A stretch of 64,000 nt of DNA from Incurvaria masculella (Eukaryota; Arthropoda; Insecta; Lepidoptera; Incurvariidae), in contig OX335645.2 of the NCBI GenBank assembly GCA_946894095.1, positions 15,895,001 through 15,959,000 on the forward strand. Direction: 5' to 3'. This document shows positions 44,054 to 54,667 of this stretch, one piece after another; the first letter of the stretch is position 1, and every line of letters begins with the position of its first letter. Both the position numbers and the translations under genes were made by a program. The notes below the pieces were generated by a model, which did no database searches, had not been told where the DNA came from, and saw only the letters and a program-made list of their open reading frames with translations.

Positions 44054-44373
44054 CTATGCTGAAGTTGAGTCCTTCAACCTGAGCCACTTTGCCACAGCGG
44101 ACTTGGTTTTTGGGATGTCATTGAAGAATATCTTGTCCTCGTAAGTGGAAAGTTGCGAGTTGCCCATCACCACCCGACCCATGACCTCCTTCCCTCCTAT
44201 GAGGTTGTCGTGGAAGACGCAGAACTCCAGTGCACACTTCTTCAGCATCTCGCGCTTGATGTCGAAGTTGACAGCTTCGTTGAAAACTGGACTCAGGTTG
44301 TTTCTTTGGATGGTAGTTTTTCTCTTTTTGGTTCTTTTTTGGCCTACCAGTAGTGTCACTTTGACGAAAGGGT
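44054..44373 (-). CDS. synaptotagmin exon: rest of C2B and stop
   Basis: The acceptor TCTTGCAG|ACCC completes the codon of TRSTS-DPFVKV, and the stop is at 44054. It contains the basic KRTKKRKTTIQRNN segment (polybasic C2B strand) and the C-terminal AKWLRLKD. The acidic loop 3 of Ca2+-binding C2B domains is replaced by CVFHDNLIGGKEVMG. Confidence 0.9.
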
Positions 44374-47300
44374 CTGCAAGAAAGTAAATACATATTATTG
44401 TACTAGCTGCGGTACCTTGCTCAGCTTGGGTTAATGTCGGGCTGAATTATGAATTATATTTTTCGAAAAAAAAGTTCTGGAGGGACATACATACATGCGT
44501 ACAGAAAATGTTTCCAAAAATTGTCAATTTAGTTTTAGTATCATACTTAAAGTCTATAAACGCCTTATCTAAGAAAACAAAGAAACTTACTCCATGAACA
44601 CCCCTTACAGATTTATTATTAGTATAGATTTACCTATACATTTGTGGACTGGCAACTGTTCTTATATCGAAATAACTCAGGCATAAACGGTAGCTTACGT
44701 ACCTAATATGTTTATTACTTTATTCATTACTTTTAATTATAATAATTTATTAAATGGCGCAATATATTTTATAACTAGCTGTGGTCCCGGCTCCGCTCAG
44801 GTTAATTTCGGCTAAATTACTTTATAGATAAAAAATTGCCCAAAACAGGCTGGTCCAGGAGAATGTATCCATCTACCAAATATTATCAATATCATAAGAT
44901 TTAATGAGAAACATCAAATCATTCCCATTTAGAGCTTTGGAAACTATTTTTCAAAATAAAATTAAAAGCATGTGTCGCCAGAACCTTTCTGCGCTTGTAC
45001 TGCAATATTACATACCTAGTAAGTAAGTAATGAAGGGATCTTAAGTTTTACGTGGACTCCAAATCACAGCCAGCCTCAATATCGAAAACGATAACCCATC
45101 CCGAACTTGACTGCTCCCAGAGATTTTATACGTTGATAAAATACGCACATAAATCGGGTGAGCGGTTCGCAAGTCGTAAAAAATTAACACTCCCTACTAC
45201 ACTACGCGCCTATAAGTTTTGAGTAGAATCGGGTTATTGGATCTCAAGTAATAAGCATTTTATCCCACTGGTCGCACCTCTGGTGATTTAGCGTGATGCC
45301 AAGTAGTCCTAATGGTGCGGGAAATACCAAGCCATACTTCGGTACAATTTATCATTCAAATCGGATAAGTGTTAGCTATTGATTATCTAGTCTGTGGTAG
45401 CAAATGCCTAAATATGAGTGATTGATGATCCATCCCTAACTTAATATCTTTTAAACTAATATTTTGAATAAATATACTTTTTCGTACTAAGCAGGTACGT
45501 CGCTTATTCCAAGGAATGTGACATGTATGTATGTTTAATCGACCGCGAAGCAAGGACACATTAATTGAAGAAAGAGCCCAGTAAAAAGAACTACTTTACG
45601 AATATACTGCAAGGCTGGACCCGAACCAGCAAAACATACCATTTGCGGGTATTGCGTCTACCAATTTCGCCACCGGCTGTATACCCATAATTTGAAATTC
45701 TCCTACAGTCCCTCTTCCCGTAATGATTGCTTCCTACTAACACAGTGTTTAAGATTATACCTACATACATTTATTTAACGCTTCATCTGCGTTGGGGACA
45801 TTGACTGCAAAGATTGAACATTCAAACATATTGCCGTCATCACCAAAATCATTTTTGGCATCAGGCGCTAGAGCCAGTCCTAGGTTGACTTAAGTAAATA
45901 TACTTTTTCGTACTAAGCAGGTACGTCGCTTATTCCAAGGAATGTGACATGTATGCATGTATAATCGACCGTGAAGCAAGGACACATTAATTGAAGAAAG
46001 AGCCCAGTAAAAAGAACTACTTTACGAATATACTGCAAGGCAGGACCCGAACCAGCAAAACATACCATTCGCGGGTATTGCGTCTACCAATAGTCTAGAT
46101 ACTAAGTTTCATCGCACTCGGATGATCGGTTTAATAGTTATGAAGGAACATACATACATACATACATACAGAAATGATTTCTAAAAATCGTCAATTTAGT
46201 GTTAGTATCATACATAGAGTCTACAAACGCAGTATCTTATAAAACAAAACAACTTACTCCATGAACACCCCTTACAGATTTATTATTAGTATAGATAGTA
46301 TAGAAAAAAATATTGACTTGACTTGATAAATAAAGTCAATTATATGGAATAAATCGAAGTCAAATGTAGAATAAATGATGGGTCAAACTATAATTTTGTC
46401 GACGACCTACAAGTTTCGCGCCATGACGATGACGACGATTTCTACGCCGACACGCTCTCGCTGAAGCCGATCAATGTGAATTAGACACTAGATTTCGTTA
46501 AGGGCCTGGTACTAGCCAAATCGCAAAGTTAGACGAGGCACCCCAAGTAAACTAACTAAGTCTGACGATTATAAGTGTCATCCTTACAATATATGATTCC
46601 TTGTCCAGGAATCGAATGATTTTCGTTAATGTATGTTTCCTTTTTCTATACAAAATACATTGCGGAAACGGTGTCCATTTCCGAACTTTTTTGACTAAAT
46701 GTAGAAATCTAAAAGCAAATGGAATTTTTTGTTTATGCATATATGCTGTTTTTGCTTATATCTAGAAATCGAATGACTTCGGATTTCTAATGAGAAAAAT
46801 CAACTTTTTTTATTTTTATTATTATTTAAATAAATGATGGAATAAAAAAATATTAACAATCCATTATCAGTCTGGAGTTCTATTTGGATTTGCTGAAGCG
46901 TTTCACTACATATTATTACATTTGTTAAAAAGTGCATTTGTATGGCGCGAGTAGTTGGCTAGTCCTAGCGCCTTAAGTGTACTTACCGGATGTAGATCTA
47001 GTTTCGTCGACGACTTTCAAGTTTCGCGCCTTGACAATGACGACGGTGAGTCGGCCGGCAGACGGCAGGGGAGAACGACGAGGGGCGCCATGAGCTCCCA
47101 GCTCCAGGGTGGCGTCACTCGTAACGCAAGCCTCCAGCGACTTCTACGCCGACACGATCTCGCTGAAGTCGATCAATGTGAATTAGACGCTAGAGTTCGT
47201 TGAGCGTAGGTACTGACCGGATGTAGATCTAGTTTCGTCGACGGCTTTCAAGTTTCGCGGCTTGACGATGACGACGTTGAGTCGGCCGGCAGACGGCAGG

Positions 47301-50300
47301 TACGACAGGGACACTTTAAGCTCCCAGCTCCAGGCTTGCGTCACTCGTGACGTACGCCTCCAGCGGCTTCTACGCCAGCACGCTCTCGCTGAAGTCGATC
47401 AATGTGAATTGGACACTAGAGTTCGTTGAGTGTACTGACCGAATGTAGATCTAGTTTCGTCGACGACTTTCAAGTTTCGCGCCTTGACGATGACGACGGT
47501 GAGACGGCCGGCAGACGGCAGGTACGGGAGGGACGCCATGAGCTCCCAGCTCCAGGCTGGCGTCACTCGTGACGTACGCCTCCAGCGGCTAATACGCCGA
47601 CACGCTCTCGCTGAAGTCGATCAATATGAATTAGACACTAAAGTTCGTTGAGCGTACTGACCGGATGTAGATCTAGTTTCGTCGACGACTTTCAAGTTTC
47701 GCGCCTTGACGATGACGACGGTGAGTCGGCCGGCAGACGGCAGGTACGACAGGGACACCATGAGCTCCCCAAGCTCCAGGCTGGCGTCGCTCGTCACGCA
47801 CGCCTCCAGCGCCTTCCACATCGAGACGCTCTCGCTGAAGTCGATCTGGCCCAGGGGCAGTCGCAGGCTTCCGATGAAGTGGTGCCGCGAGAATGCGTCG
47901 AAGTCGCACAGGAGGATCTCGAGAATGCTCTTCGCCATGCCGGTGGGCGCTACCTCGAAGACGAAATCCTCGTCGAACACTGAAAATGTAATCGGAAAAT
48001 ATAGATGTATAACATGAAATACTTATCCGTTAAATTGTATAACCAAAAATGTAGATACCATGATTAAAGTGAGTGCAATTTATTTATTTTATTTATTTGT
48101 TTACTATCGATATTAAAATGACATAGGTACAATACAATATAAAATCAATGGCTTTCCCATAGACCATTCGGCTGTAAGAAGTAAACAGGTTAGATGGCGT
48201 ATTATGTAATCATCTATGAAATTATATATGAAGAAGGCGGCCCAAGTAATCCGTTTTTTTGGACATTTTTTAGTAATCGCACTGCAATATATTATTACAA
48301 TTTTTTTACCAGGATTTAAGGTTTTCTTGTGAATTCTTGTTTGCCACACGTTCTCTTTGTCTGGCAGCAGTCGTATCTTGGCGTAAGGATCCGCAGTTCC
48401 ACTAAATTCTCGAGGTTGGATGTCATTTGCCTGAAAAGAACAAACATTAATCCTACATATATCGTAGAAACGTGTTTTAAAAAAAATCGCGGACCTATAC
48501 AACCTATCTCCGGACTTACCATAGTAAACGCTATTTAGTCCGGAGATAATCCACGTATTAAACTTAACCCCCTGAATATGACTGTATAAGGTTATTGTTT
48601 TATCCTATTATATATATTTTTAGTATCCATCTATTCGAGAAAAAAACATTTCATAACACTATTCTATAACTGTGGGACTCGATAGCGTGCCGCCGCCACC
48701 CTCTCACTGTTCTTGTAAAAGAAGGCGACATGGCGACAACTGCCTGCAGACGAGCTTGGATCTTAGACCGCCCAGGCAGTAAACATGCCTGCTGTTACGC
48801 ATTTGGCGAGGGCTGCATTGTAAGACACGACCCGAAATTGAATAGTAGGTCAGTATAGAGGCAGTGTGTAAACCTGCTAAAGTATATAGCTCGTTGACGA
48901 ACGCTTGGGGTGCGGTGCGAGAATAGCAGGAAAAGACGGTCGTATATTTGAGTCTACTAAAACTATGCTGATGGAACTAGATAAGATTTAACAACAATGT
49001 AGTTGTCATCTTTTTCTCAGTGTTGTCGCGGCATCATCTGTGTGCACCTCTTATTCGCCGCTCATGTATGGTAGTCCGAAAGCCCATGGGCGTCGTCGGA
49101 CGCCTTTTTTGTGAGATCCTGGCGTGCCGCATATGCCGCGTCGAACTGCGTGTAGTCGAGCTTGGACTGCATGGAGGTGATTCTGGGCCAGGCGGGTGAC
49201 ACGTTTGACAGCACAACGCGCTTTTCGTCATACATTGAATCTACTCTTTGGCGACACCATTGAATGCCCAGACGACTCTCGACTCCCACATACATACGCT
49301 TACCTCGATCAAATGAACCGCCAGAAGACATGACGCCGAGTCGTAACTGAGGGACAGATGAAGCATGCCTCGCACGTCGCTGGCAACGCTCTCGCTGTTC
49401 TTGTAAAGCGAGGCGTCGAACTGCGTGTAGTCGAGCTTGGACTGCATGGAGGTGATTCTGGGCCAGGCCGGTGACACGTTTGACAGCACGACGCGCTTGT
49501 CGTCGCGCGTCACGACCACCTTGTCGGGGCTGCAGGGCGCGATGGCGCCAAAACTCGACTCCGAAGTCGGCGTGCCGGGCAAGGACCCTACAATATGCAC
49601 ACTGTCATAATTATGTTTGACATGGGTATAACTAAAATTATGAGTTCGTGAATAAAACTAGTATTTTCAACATACATAAAATTTATAACAAAAAAATCCT
49701 ACTACGTAATAATGTGTGTATTATGTATGAGGATTTTTTTTTCGGCACGGAAAGCTTCACTTGACGACTTCTCTTCTTTCTTCTCCTAGACTGAAATGTG
49801 TATTTCTTATGGAATCCGATATGGATGGAACCACACAACTACCGTTATTATATTACCACAATACACCACATTCCCGAATGATTAAGGTGCCATGCCAGTA
49901 CCTTCCCTTTAAGAGCACGGCAACATTAAACTGGATGGAAAACACGGACAATTTTTTCATTGCCGCTGCAACCATAGTTTCATCAAATGCGGTTAACTCT
50001 ACCAGCTGTAAGGGAAGAGGACATTTTCGTTGAATATGTGGGTCAATCCATGGTCCCGAAACCCATGTAGCGGCTCGGGGACTTGCCTAGCATACCAGAG
50101 GTCTGGGTTCAAATCCTCGCATGCGTCACGAATGCGAGCTGCTCCATGTTTCCTCTAAAGCTATTTCTCCATACTTACTACTCGCACTACTGCTCACGAT
50201 ACCCAAAGGTAGACTGGTAGAAAATGCCTCCGGCATTAAGTTGTATTTTTTGCCCGAGTTTTTTTGAGTGCAATAAACTTATATAAATAAATAAAATAAA

Positions 50301-51675
50301 TAAATAAGGTAGTAGGGTCATTCTCAAGATCCTTCATTTGGAAAAGCCATCCAAAAAAGTTATGTAAAATAACAAACTAATGAGTGTGAGCTAGACCTGA
50401 GTCTTAACACATCGCAAAACTTTACCTCACCTTTCGAAATCTGACCGTCGTCGCTCTCGTAGAGATTCCTGTCATTTTTAACTGGTTGTGACCGCATTGA
50501 GTTTCCACTTATCGTCAAGGTACTGCCTTTGGAAGATTCGGCGGCCATATTTACCAGGGCTTCGGTACTGAAACAATAATACCCGCTAAGTCAAGAAGTC
50601 CAGGGTTTGCGGTTGTTAGACCGCCCGTACAGCGTGGTACATAAAACATATTCTATATAGGGAACGAATATCTTGTCTGCACTTTTTTTCCGAAAAATAT
50701 AGCCTAGGTCAGACTGAAGAGAAAATAAAATACCTAGGTATAAAGATTACATTTTTGAAGTTATTTGACTCGGTTCAGATTTTTCTAAAAAACTAATTGT
50801 TTTTTTATTACACTTTTTTTAATTACATACGGGTTAACCCCTTGAAAATCAATAGTTCAGAAGTTATTAGTTTTTAGGTTTTTTCCGAGACTGTAATTTT
50901 TCTAAAGCCCTTTCAGTGAATTGTTCAGTTTACATTAAAACTACCTAATTACTTTTGTGAATTAAAATAAAATAAAAACGGACTACAGGAGATTTGCCCA
51001 TTGGCTATAGTTCGATCTTTCACGGACTAGCAAAAACCATGTCGCCCGGCCAGGTGCTTCTTCACACCATGTTGGAATGACCCCAGGTTGTACCTGATTG
51101 ACCCCGTTGGGTGAAATTCCTCGACAGGGAGACCATTCCATAGTTTATCGATCCTATGCATAAGGGATCTAGAGGATCGGTCAGTTCTTATGTGATTGGC
51201 GCCAGTGAATGGGCGCAGTCCCTGCCTGTTCCGCGTTGAGCGATGGTAGAAAGGGGACGGAGGGACAGCAATTTGCAGGTCCGACGAGCATCTACACAAC
51301 AGATATGATATGTATCATCTCTGCTGTCATCAGACTGGCCGACCTTCGGAGTCGGAGGGCATCTAAATTCAGAAATACCTCGGGGTCTATGACGTATTAT
51401 TTTGTCTTCCGGACAATAAATGTTCGAATCTTTCTACGTTTATATGGGAAATGATCAGAAAGCCTAACCTTAAAGTGCATACTTATCTGTAGAAGTACCC
51501 ACCTGTTACTCATCGCCTTAGCATTTTCAAGATTCATCCGTTCGTACCAGTTGAGGCGGAATCTCCGCGCGCAGATAAAGTGTATGAGACACAGCCCGAA
51601 CAACACAACCACGAACGAGATGGCCGCGTACACGGCCATCTGCTCGTAAAATGATCCAAAAAAAGGATTCATCAT
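44054..51675 (-). CDS. synaptotagmin-family membrane protein with two C2 domains
   Basis: This is likely a vesicle or plasma-membrane trafficking protein. Exons in order are 51675-51503, 50567-50431, 49587-49304, 48430-48310, 47979-47662 and 44373-44054, and all phases agree (2,1,0,1,1). Starting at MMNPFFGSFYEQ it has about 450 residues: a short N-terminus, one membrane segment (MAVYAAISFVVVLFGLCLIH) with a basic stop-transfer end, a Ser-rich linker, C2A (SGTADPYAKIRLLPDKENVW, CDFDAFSRHHFIG) and C2B (DPFVKVTLLVGQKRTKKRKT, LSPVFNEAVNF, ending AVAKWLRLKD). Several C2B Asp ligands are absent, so C2B probably does not bind Ca2+. The C2B start resembles Syt12-type proteins, but the subtype is not settled. 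An upstream exon at 52169-52026 could replace the start. Confidence 0.85.
44403..44630 (-). mobile_element. short nonautonomous Helitron
   Basis: On the minus strand it runs from TCTATACTAATAATAAATCT to GCAGCTAG. It is an internally deleted relative of the copy at 53644. Confidence 0.75.
45469..45690 (-). mobile_element. tRNA-Leu-like SINE, copy 1
   Basis: On the minus strand the head reads GGTGGCGAAATTGGTAGACG, an anticodon-like hairpin ATACC-CGCAAAT-GGTAT (CAA at the anticodon position) and a T-arm GCTGG-TTCGGGT-CCAGC. The acceptor stem does not pair, so it is not a working tRNA gene. The tail extends to the left end. Confidence 0.7.
45895..46092 (-). mobile_element. tRNA-Leu-like SINE, copy 2
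   Basis: It is nearly identical to 45469-45668 (shared AAGCAGGTACGTCGCTTATT and GAACCAGCAAAACATACCAT) but cut off in the D-arm. It may come from a local duplication. Confidence 0.75.
46383..46497 (-). pseudogene. fragment of the pseudo-exon array beyond the MITE
   Basis: TTTTGTCGACGACCTACAAG ... CCATGACGATGACGACGA is joined directly to TTTCTACGCCGACACGCTCT, so the middle of the unit is deleted. The MITE at 46498-46976 splits it from the rest of the array. Confidence 0.8.
46498..46976. mobile_element. 479-bp TTAA MITE, copy 2, inside the exon array
   Basis: It is nearly identical to 42781-43259. It sits exactly where neighbouring array units read TTCGTTGAGTGTAC: here the flanks are TTTCG-TTAA...TTAA-GTGTAC, which shows the TTAA target duplication directly. 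Confidence 0.9.
46987..47661 (-). pseudogene. tandem pseudo-exon array (222-231 bp) from the C2A/C2B exon
   Basis: Three copies of the exon's 3' part plus about 50 bp of intron follow the real exon. Donor junctions lie at 47662 (real), 47440, 47218 and 46987, spaced 222, 222 and 231 bp. Each copy has GATCGACTTCAGCGAGA at its start and ACTAGATCTACATCCG|GT or a close variant at its end. The first three donors are GTCAGT and the last is GTAAGT. Stops and frame changes (for example GTATTAG in the first copy) prevent coding. Confidence 0.9.
47662..47979 (-). CDS. synaptotagmin exon: end of C2A and start of C2B
   Basis: The acceptor is CATTTTCAG|TGTTCG and the donor ACATCCG|GTCAGT. It encodes VFDEDFVFEVAPTGMAKSIL, CDFDAFSRHHFIGSLRLPLG, then the C2B start VSLSYLPSAGRLTVVIVKAR. 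Pseudo-copies of its last 200 bp follow in tandem. Confidence 0.9.
48310..48430 (-). CDS. synaptotagmin exon: middle of C2A
   Basis: The acceptor is CTTTTCAG|GCAAATG and the donor AATCCTG|GTAAAA. It encodes ANDIQPREFSGTADPYAKIR then LLPDKENVWQTRIHKKTLNP, the standard C2A core including the DPY motif. Confidence 0.9.
49060..49240 (-). pseudogene. partial duplicate of the linker/C2A exon
   Basis: On the minus strand it still reads DEKRVVLSNVSPAWPRITSM then QSKLDYTQFDA, nearly identical to the parent exon (a handful of base changes over about 92 bp). Both sides then run into unrelated sequence. No acceptor or donor in register was seen, so it is not expected to be spliced in. Confidence 0.85.
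49304..49587 (-). CDS. synaptotagmin exon: linker and start of C2A
   Basis: The acceptor is ATTGTAG|GGTCC and the donor ATCGAG|GTAAGC. It encodes a linker (LPGTPTSESSFGAI, VSPAWPRITSMQSKLDYTQF) and the first C2A strands (RGMLHLSLSYDSASCLLAVH). A roughly 92-bp piece of it is copied into the following intron at 49139-49231. Confidence 0.87.
49800..50150. repeat. rearranged tRNA-type SINE pieces
   Basis: A minus-strand body (49805-50010, ACACCACATTCCCGAATGAT) is followed by a plus-strand head piece (50085-50150, CATACCAGAGGTCTGGGTTC). Confidence 0.7.
50160..50310 (+). mobile_element. LINE 3' end
   Basis: It contains GTAGACTGGTAGAAAATGCC, then CCGGCATTAAG and an ATAAATAAATAAA tail. It is the plus-strand relative of the piece at 27065-27200. 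Confidence 0.6.
50431..50567 (-). CDS. synaptotagmin exon: Ser/Thr-rich linker
   Basis: The acceptor is TTGTTTCAG|TACCG and the donor CGAAAG|GTGAGG. It encodes STEALVNMAAESSKGSTLTI then NLYESDDGQISK. It is probably the flexible cytoplasmic linker between membrane and C2A. Confidence 0.82.
51008..51330 (-). mobile_element. LINE relic, ORF2 C-terminal piece
   Basis: The minus strand reads PSPFYHRSTRNRQGLRPFTG...SLMHRIDKLWNGLPVEEF...YNLGSFQHGVKKHL. The FxxRST-R...KLWNGLP...YNL-F-V-KHL order is typical of Jockey-like LINE ORF2 ends. Confidence 0.75.
51503..51675 (-). CDS. synaptotagmin exon: membrane segment
   Basis: It encodes one hydrophobic segment followed by ARRFRLNWYERMNLENAKAM and ends AACAG|GTGGGT in phase 2. 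An acceptor at 51640 (GAGCAG|ATG) would shorten it if the 52026 exon is used. Otherwise ATG at 51675 starts the protein after a 5' UTR acceptor near 51695. Confidence 0.8.
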
Positions 51676-52025
51676 GGAGATTTTACCTTTCGACCTGAAA
51701 ATGGAATGTAAATAAACACTGATGGTCCAATGTCAAGGCCATTTGCAATCGCGTTCGGTAGGTACCTACATATCCAAATTTTGTGTTAAATATCTACATA
51801 AGTGTAGTAGAAACCAAAGGCAAATATAAATATACATATATAGCTAAATAATGTAGTACCTGTTGGCCCATAAACAGTACTTAATAATGTATTCATTCTG
51901 ATTATAATTACTATTATTTACACTTACCTATCGTTTTATACAACTGCATTGACCTTTTACTTCACTATAAATACTGGGTATGTACACAACGTGACTATAA
52001 CTATAATTGACCCGACCCGCTATAC

Positions 52026-52169
52026 CTGTTGATCGAGAGCGGGCAGCTTGCCAAATTCTTTCCAGCTGATATTGGATTGCAGCTCTCCCCGATTAAAGAT
52101 TTCTTGGTTGAGTGGGGGCGCCTCCCTCAGATGCGCGCGCAGCACATTTACCCACTCAGGATACGTGAC
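52026..52169 (-). CDS. candidate upstream exon of the synaptotagmin gene
   Basis: An open 48-codon segment (VTYPEWVNVLRAHLREAPPL, then NISWKEFGKLPALDQQ) lies between CATCAAAG|GTCACG and CAACAG|GTATAG, phase 0 at both ends. It would join the next exon at GAGCAG|ATGGCC (51639) in frame. Its coding-like composition supports an exon. Whether it belongs to this gene, or is an alternative N-terminus, is unclear. Confidence 0.5.
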
Positions 52170-52679
52170 CTTTGATGTAGATATGTTTGTTTAGATAAAC
52201 AACTACCTTCATACATTACTAACATACGCGTTTCACCGAAGACATGTCCACATCTCCGAACGACTAATGTATGGAGTTCTAAAGCCTAAACGTTATTTTT
52301 GTCCAAGCGTAAATAAATACGTAATCGGAAAGTAAAACGAATGTTGTGAAAAATTACCCAGAGTTATTTTAATTATTATCTTCTATTAACAATATTAATA
52401 CTGAAATCTCGACTGAAATATAATTGTATACCTATGCTTATTTCTTAAAATATAGAATATAAAGACATTTGACTGACCAGTAAATTCTAAAATTTGTTTA
52501 AACGTGTTTGCGTTCACAAAATTTTTTTGAGATATATTTTTATTATCATAATTAATAAATAAAAAATTTGATTACACTTAAGTTTATTTATACATTTACA
52601 ATATTAATAACCTTAGTTTTATTTAATGGAAATAAAAACGTTACTTCGTAACATTTTGTGGAATAATTAATATGGAGGA

Positions 52680-52850
52680 GCGCTCGCCCGGGTAGCGATA
52701 ATGAAACTTTCTTTCCATACAGTTCAATGGCTGGCATATCTCCATGCTGGCATGTCACGGTGTTCGGGAATGCGGTGTGTAGGGTCTAATATTATGACAT
52801 TAGGTGTGGTATCAGCTATCCATGTCCAGTTCCATAAATCAATAAGTTTT
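52680..52850 (+). repeat. SINE body fragment
   Basis: CATACAGTTCAATGGCTGGC, GGAATGCGGTGTGTAGGGTC and CATGTCCAGTTCCATAAA match the 3' part of the local SINEs. Confidence 0.55.
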
Positions 52851-53643
52851 ATCAAATTCTAATTGCATATGTGCTGGTCGTAAGTAAGTATCTATTATAT
52901 CTTTATTGAACTAATTTTGGTTGTAATACCAAATATTTATTTTTAATCTTTATCATTACCTATTTACGCTTCCTGAGGAAATTAATAATAATATGTAGTA
53001 ATAATGACCTAGGTTTTTTTTTAAATGTTTTCCCAGAGGGTGCAAAAGGGGTCGTGCTTGCAAAAGGTCCGATCGTTCTGACTTTATATACGTTGTTAGG
53101 ACCTAAGCCAATAAATAGTAAGAAACCAGATTTGAAATTTCCAAAAACCTGAAACCTCGAATTTTTTTCTGTTTTTTCCCAATATCTTAGTGAAAGAAGG
53201 GTTTGACGGGTATGGTCACACTATAAACCTTTAACTAAACTAAATTTTCTACAATTTAAGATTAGAGCGAGCTCTGTACAATCATTGGATCCCGACATAC
53301 ACCTTTTCGAAAATAGGCATTTATTTCAAAACGTGTTTTTTTAGTAGTCACTTACTCGTCACTTACTTTGTGAAATAAATTCTAAAATACGAATCCCATG
53401 TCAAATATTAGAAGTAAGGTTGTAGTAATTTTAATAAGCTTTCATTTGAGAGCAGATGGGTTCTTATAGGCCTACTAGCAGTTCTCTCAAAAACGGCTGA
53501 TAACCTAAAACAGTCATAAGTGGGTTTTGGGCGGAAGTGCAAATCACAGTTGACAAACAAAGTAACGTTAAAAAAATGTTTGATAAAAAAAGATAATTTG
53601 TCGGGAATTACGTCATCATCAAACATTGTTTTCTATACATATA

Positions 53644-54590
53644 CTAGCTGCGGTACCCAGCTCCGCTCGGGTTAGTGTCGGCAAATTTTTTTCATGGATA
53701 AAAATTTGCCCACGTGGCTGGTCCAAAATAGGGTCAAACTGGTCCAGGACAATTCATCCATCTACCAAATTTAATCAAGATCGGTTGAGCCGAAATAGCA
53801 TGATTCAATGAGAAACATCCAATAATTCACATTTAGAGCTTCGTTGACATTTGGTGGCTATTAAAAAAAAATATCTGCCACCAGAACCTTTCTGCACTTG
53901 CACTGCTACATTGCATCCTTAGTAAGTAAGTAACGCGTAACGTAGGTAAGTTTGGCGTGGACTCCAACCCACAGCCAGCCTCAACATAGAAAACAGTAAC
54001 CCATCCCGAACCTGACTGCTCCCAGAGATGCTATACGTTGATAAAATACGCATATAAATCGGTTAAGTGGTTCGCAAGTTATAAGAATTTAACACTCACT
54101 ACTCACCCCTCTGGTAATGAAGCTTTATATTATGTAGCCTATAAGTTTTGAGTAGAATCAGGCTAGACGTAGATGTAGATAAAATCCGCATCTAAATCGA
54201 GTTATTGGTTCTCAAGTAATAAGTATTTAAGTAATATGTAAAAGTAAGCGCCGCCGCCCCCCCCCCCCCCTCCAGCAACCGCCCTCCAGCCGAGCCGCGC
54301 GGAGCATTCAGGTTTGTATGACAGCCACATCTTAACGTAAGCGGAACTAAATTATATTTAGCCTATCCTTATTCCCGGGTGGTTAAATGTACGTGTACTA
54401 AGTTTCATATAATGCGGATGATCGGTTTAAGAGTTATGGAGGAACATACGTACATACCTACATAGAGAACTGTTTTCTAAAAATCGACAATTTAGTTTTA
54501 GTATCATACATAAAGTCTACAAACATAGTATCTTAGAAAACTAAGCAATTTACTCCATGAACACCCCTTACAGATTTATTATTAGTATAG
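53644..54590 (-). mobile_element. complete nonautonomous Helitron, 947 bp
   Basis: It starts TCTATACTAATAATAAATCT and ends GCGGAGCTGGGTACCGC then AGCTAG, inserted between A and T. The hairpin GCGG...CCGC lies six bases before the end. It carries a C-run (about 54257-54270) and a 5S-like segment (53950-54030). It is noncoding and is the reference copy for 28445 and 44774. Confidence 0.88.
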
Positions 54591-54667
54591 ATTACTGCTT
54601 TTACATACATCATGGTACTTACTATAAGTTTTATTTTCGTTTTTAAGTTTATATTCCAAAAGAAAAT

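Larger units (their letters stand above)
44774..46290 (-). mobile_element. nonautonomous Helitron with inserted SINEs
   Basis: The 3' end (GGGACCACAGCTAG) is at 44774 and the 5' end (ATCTATACTAATAATAAATC) near 46290. The middle carries the 5S-like segment (about 45045-45125) also seen in the other full copies. The block 45469-46090 is an insertion. Confidence 0.65.
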
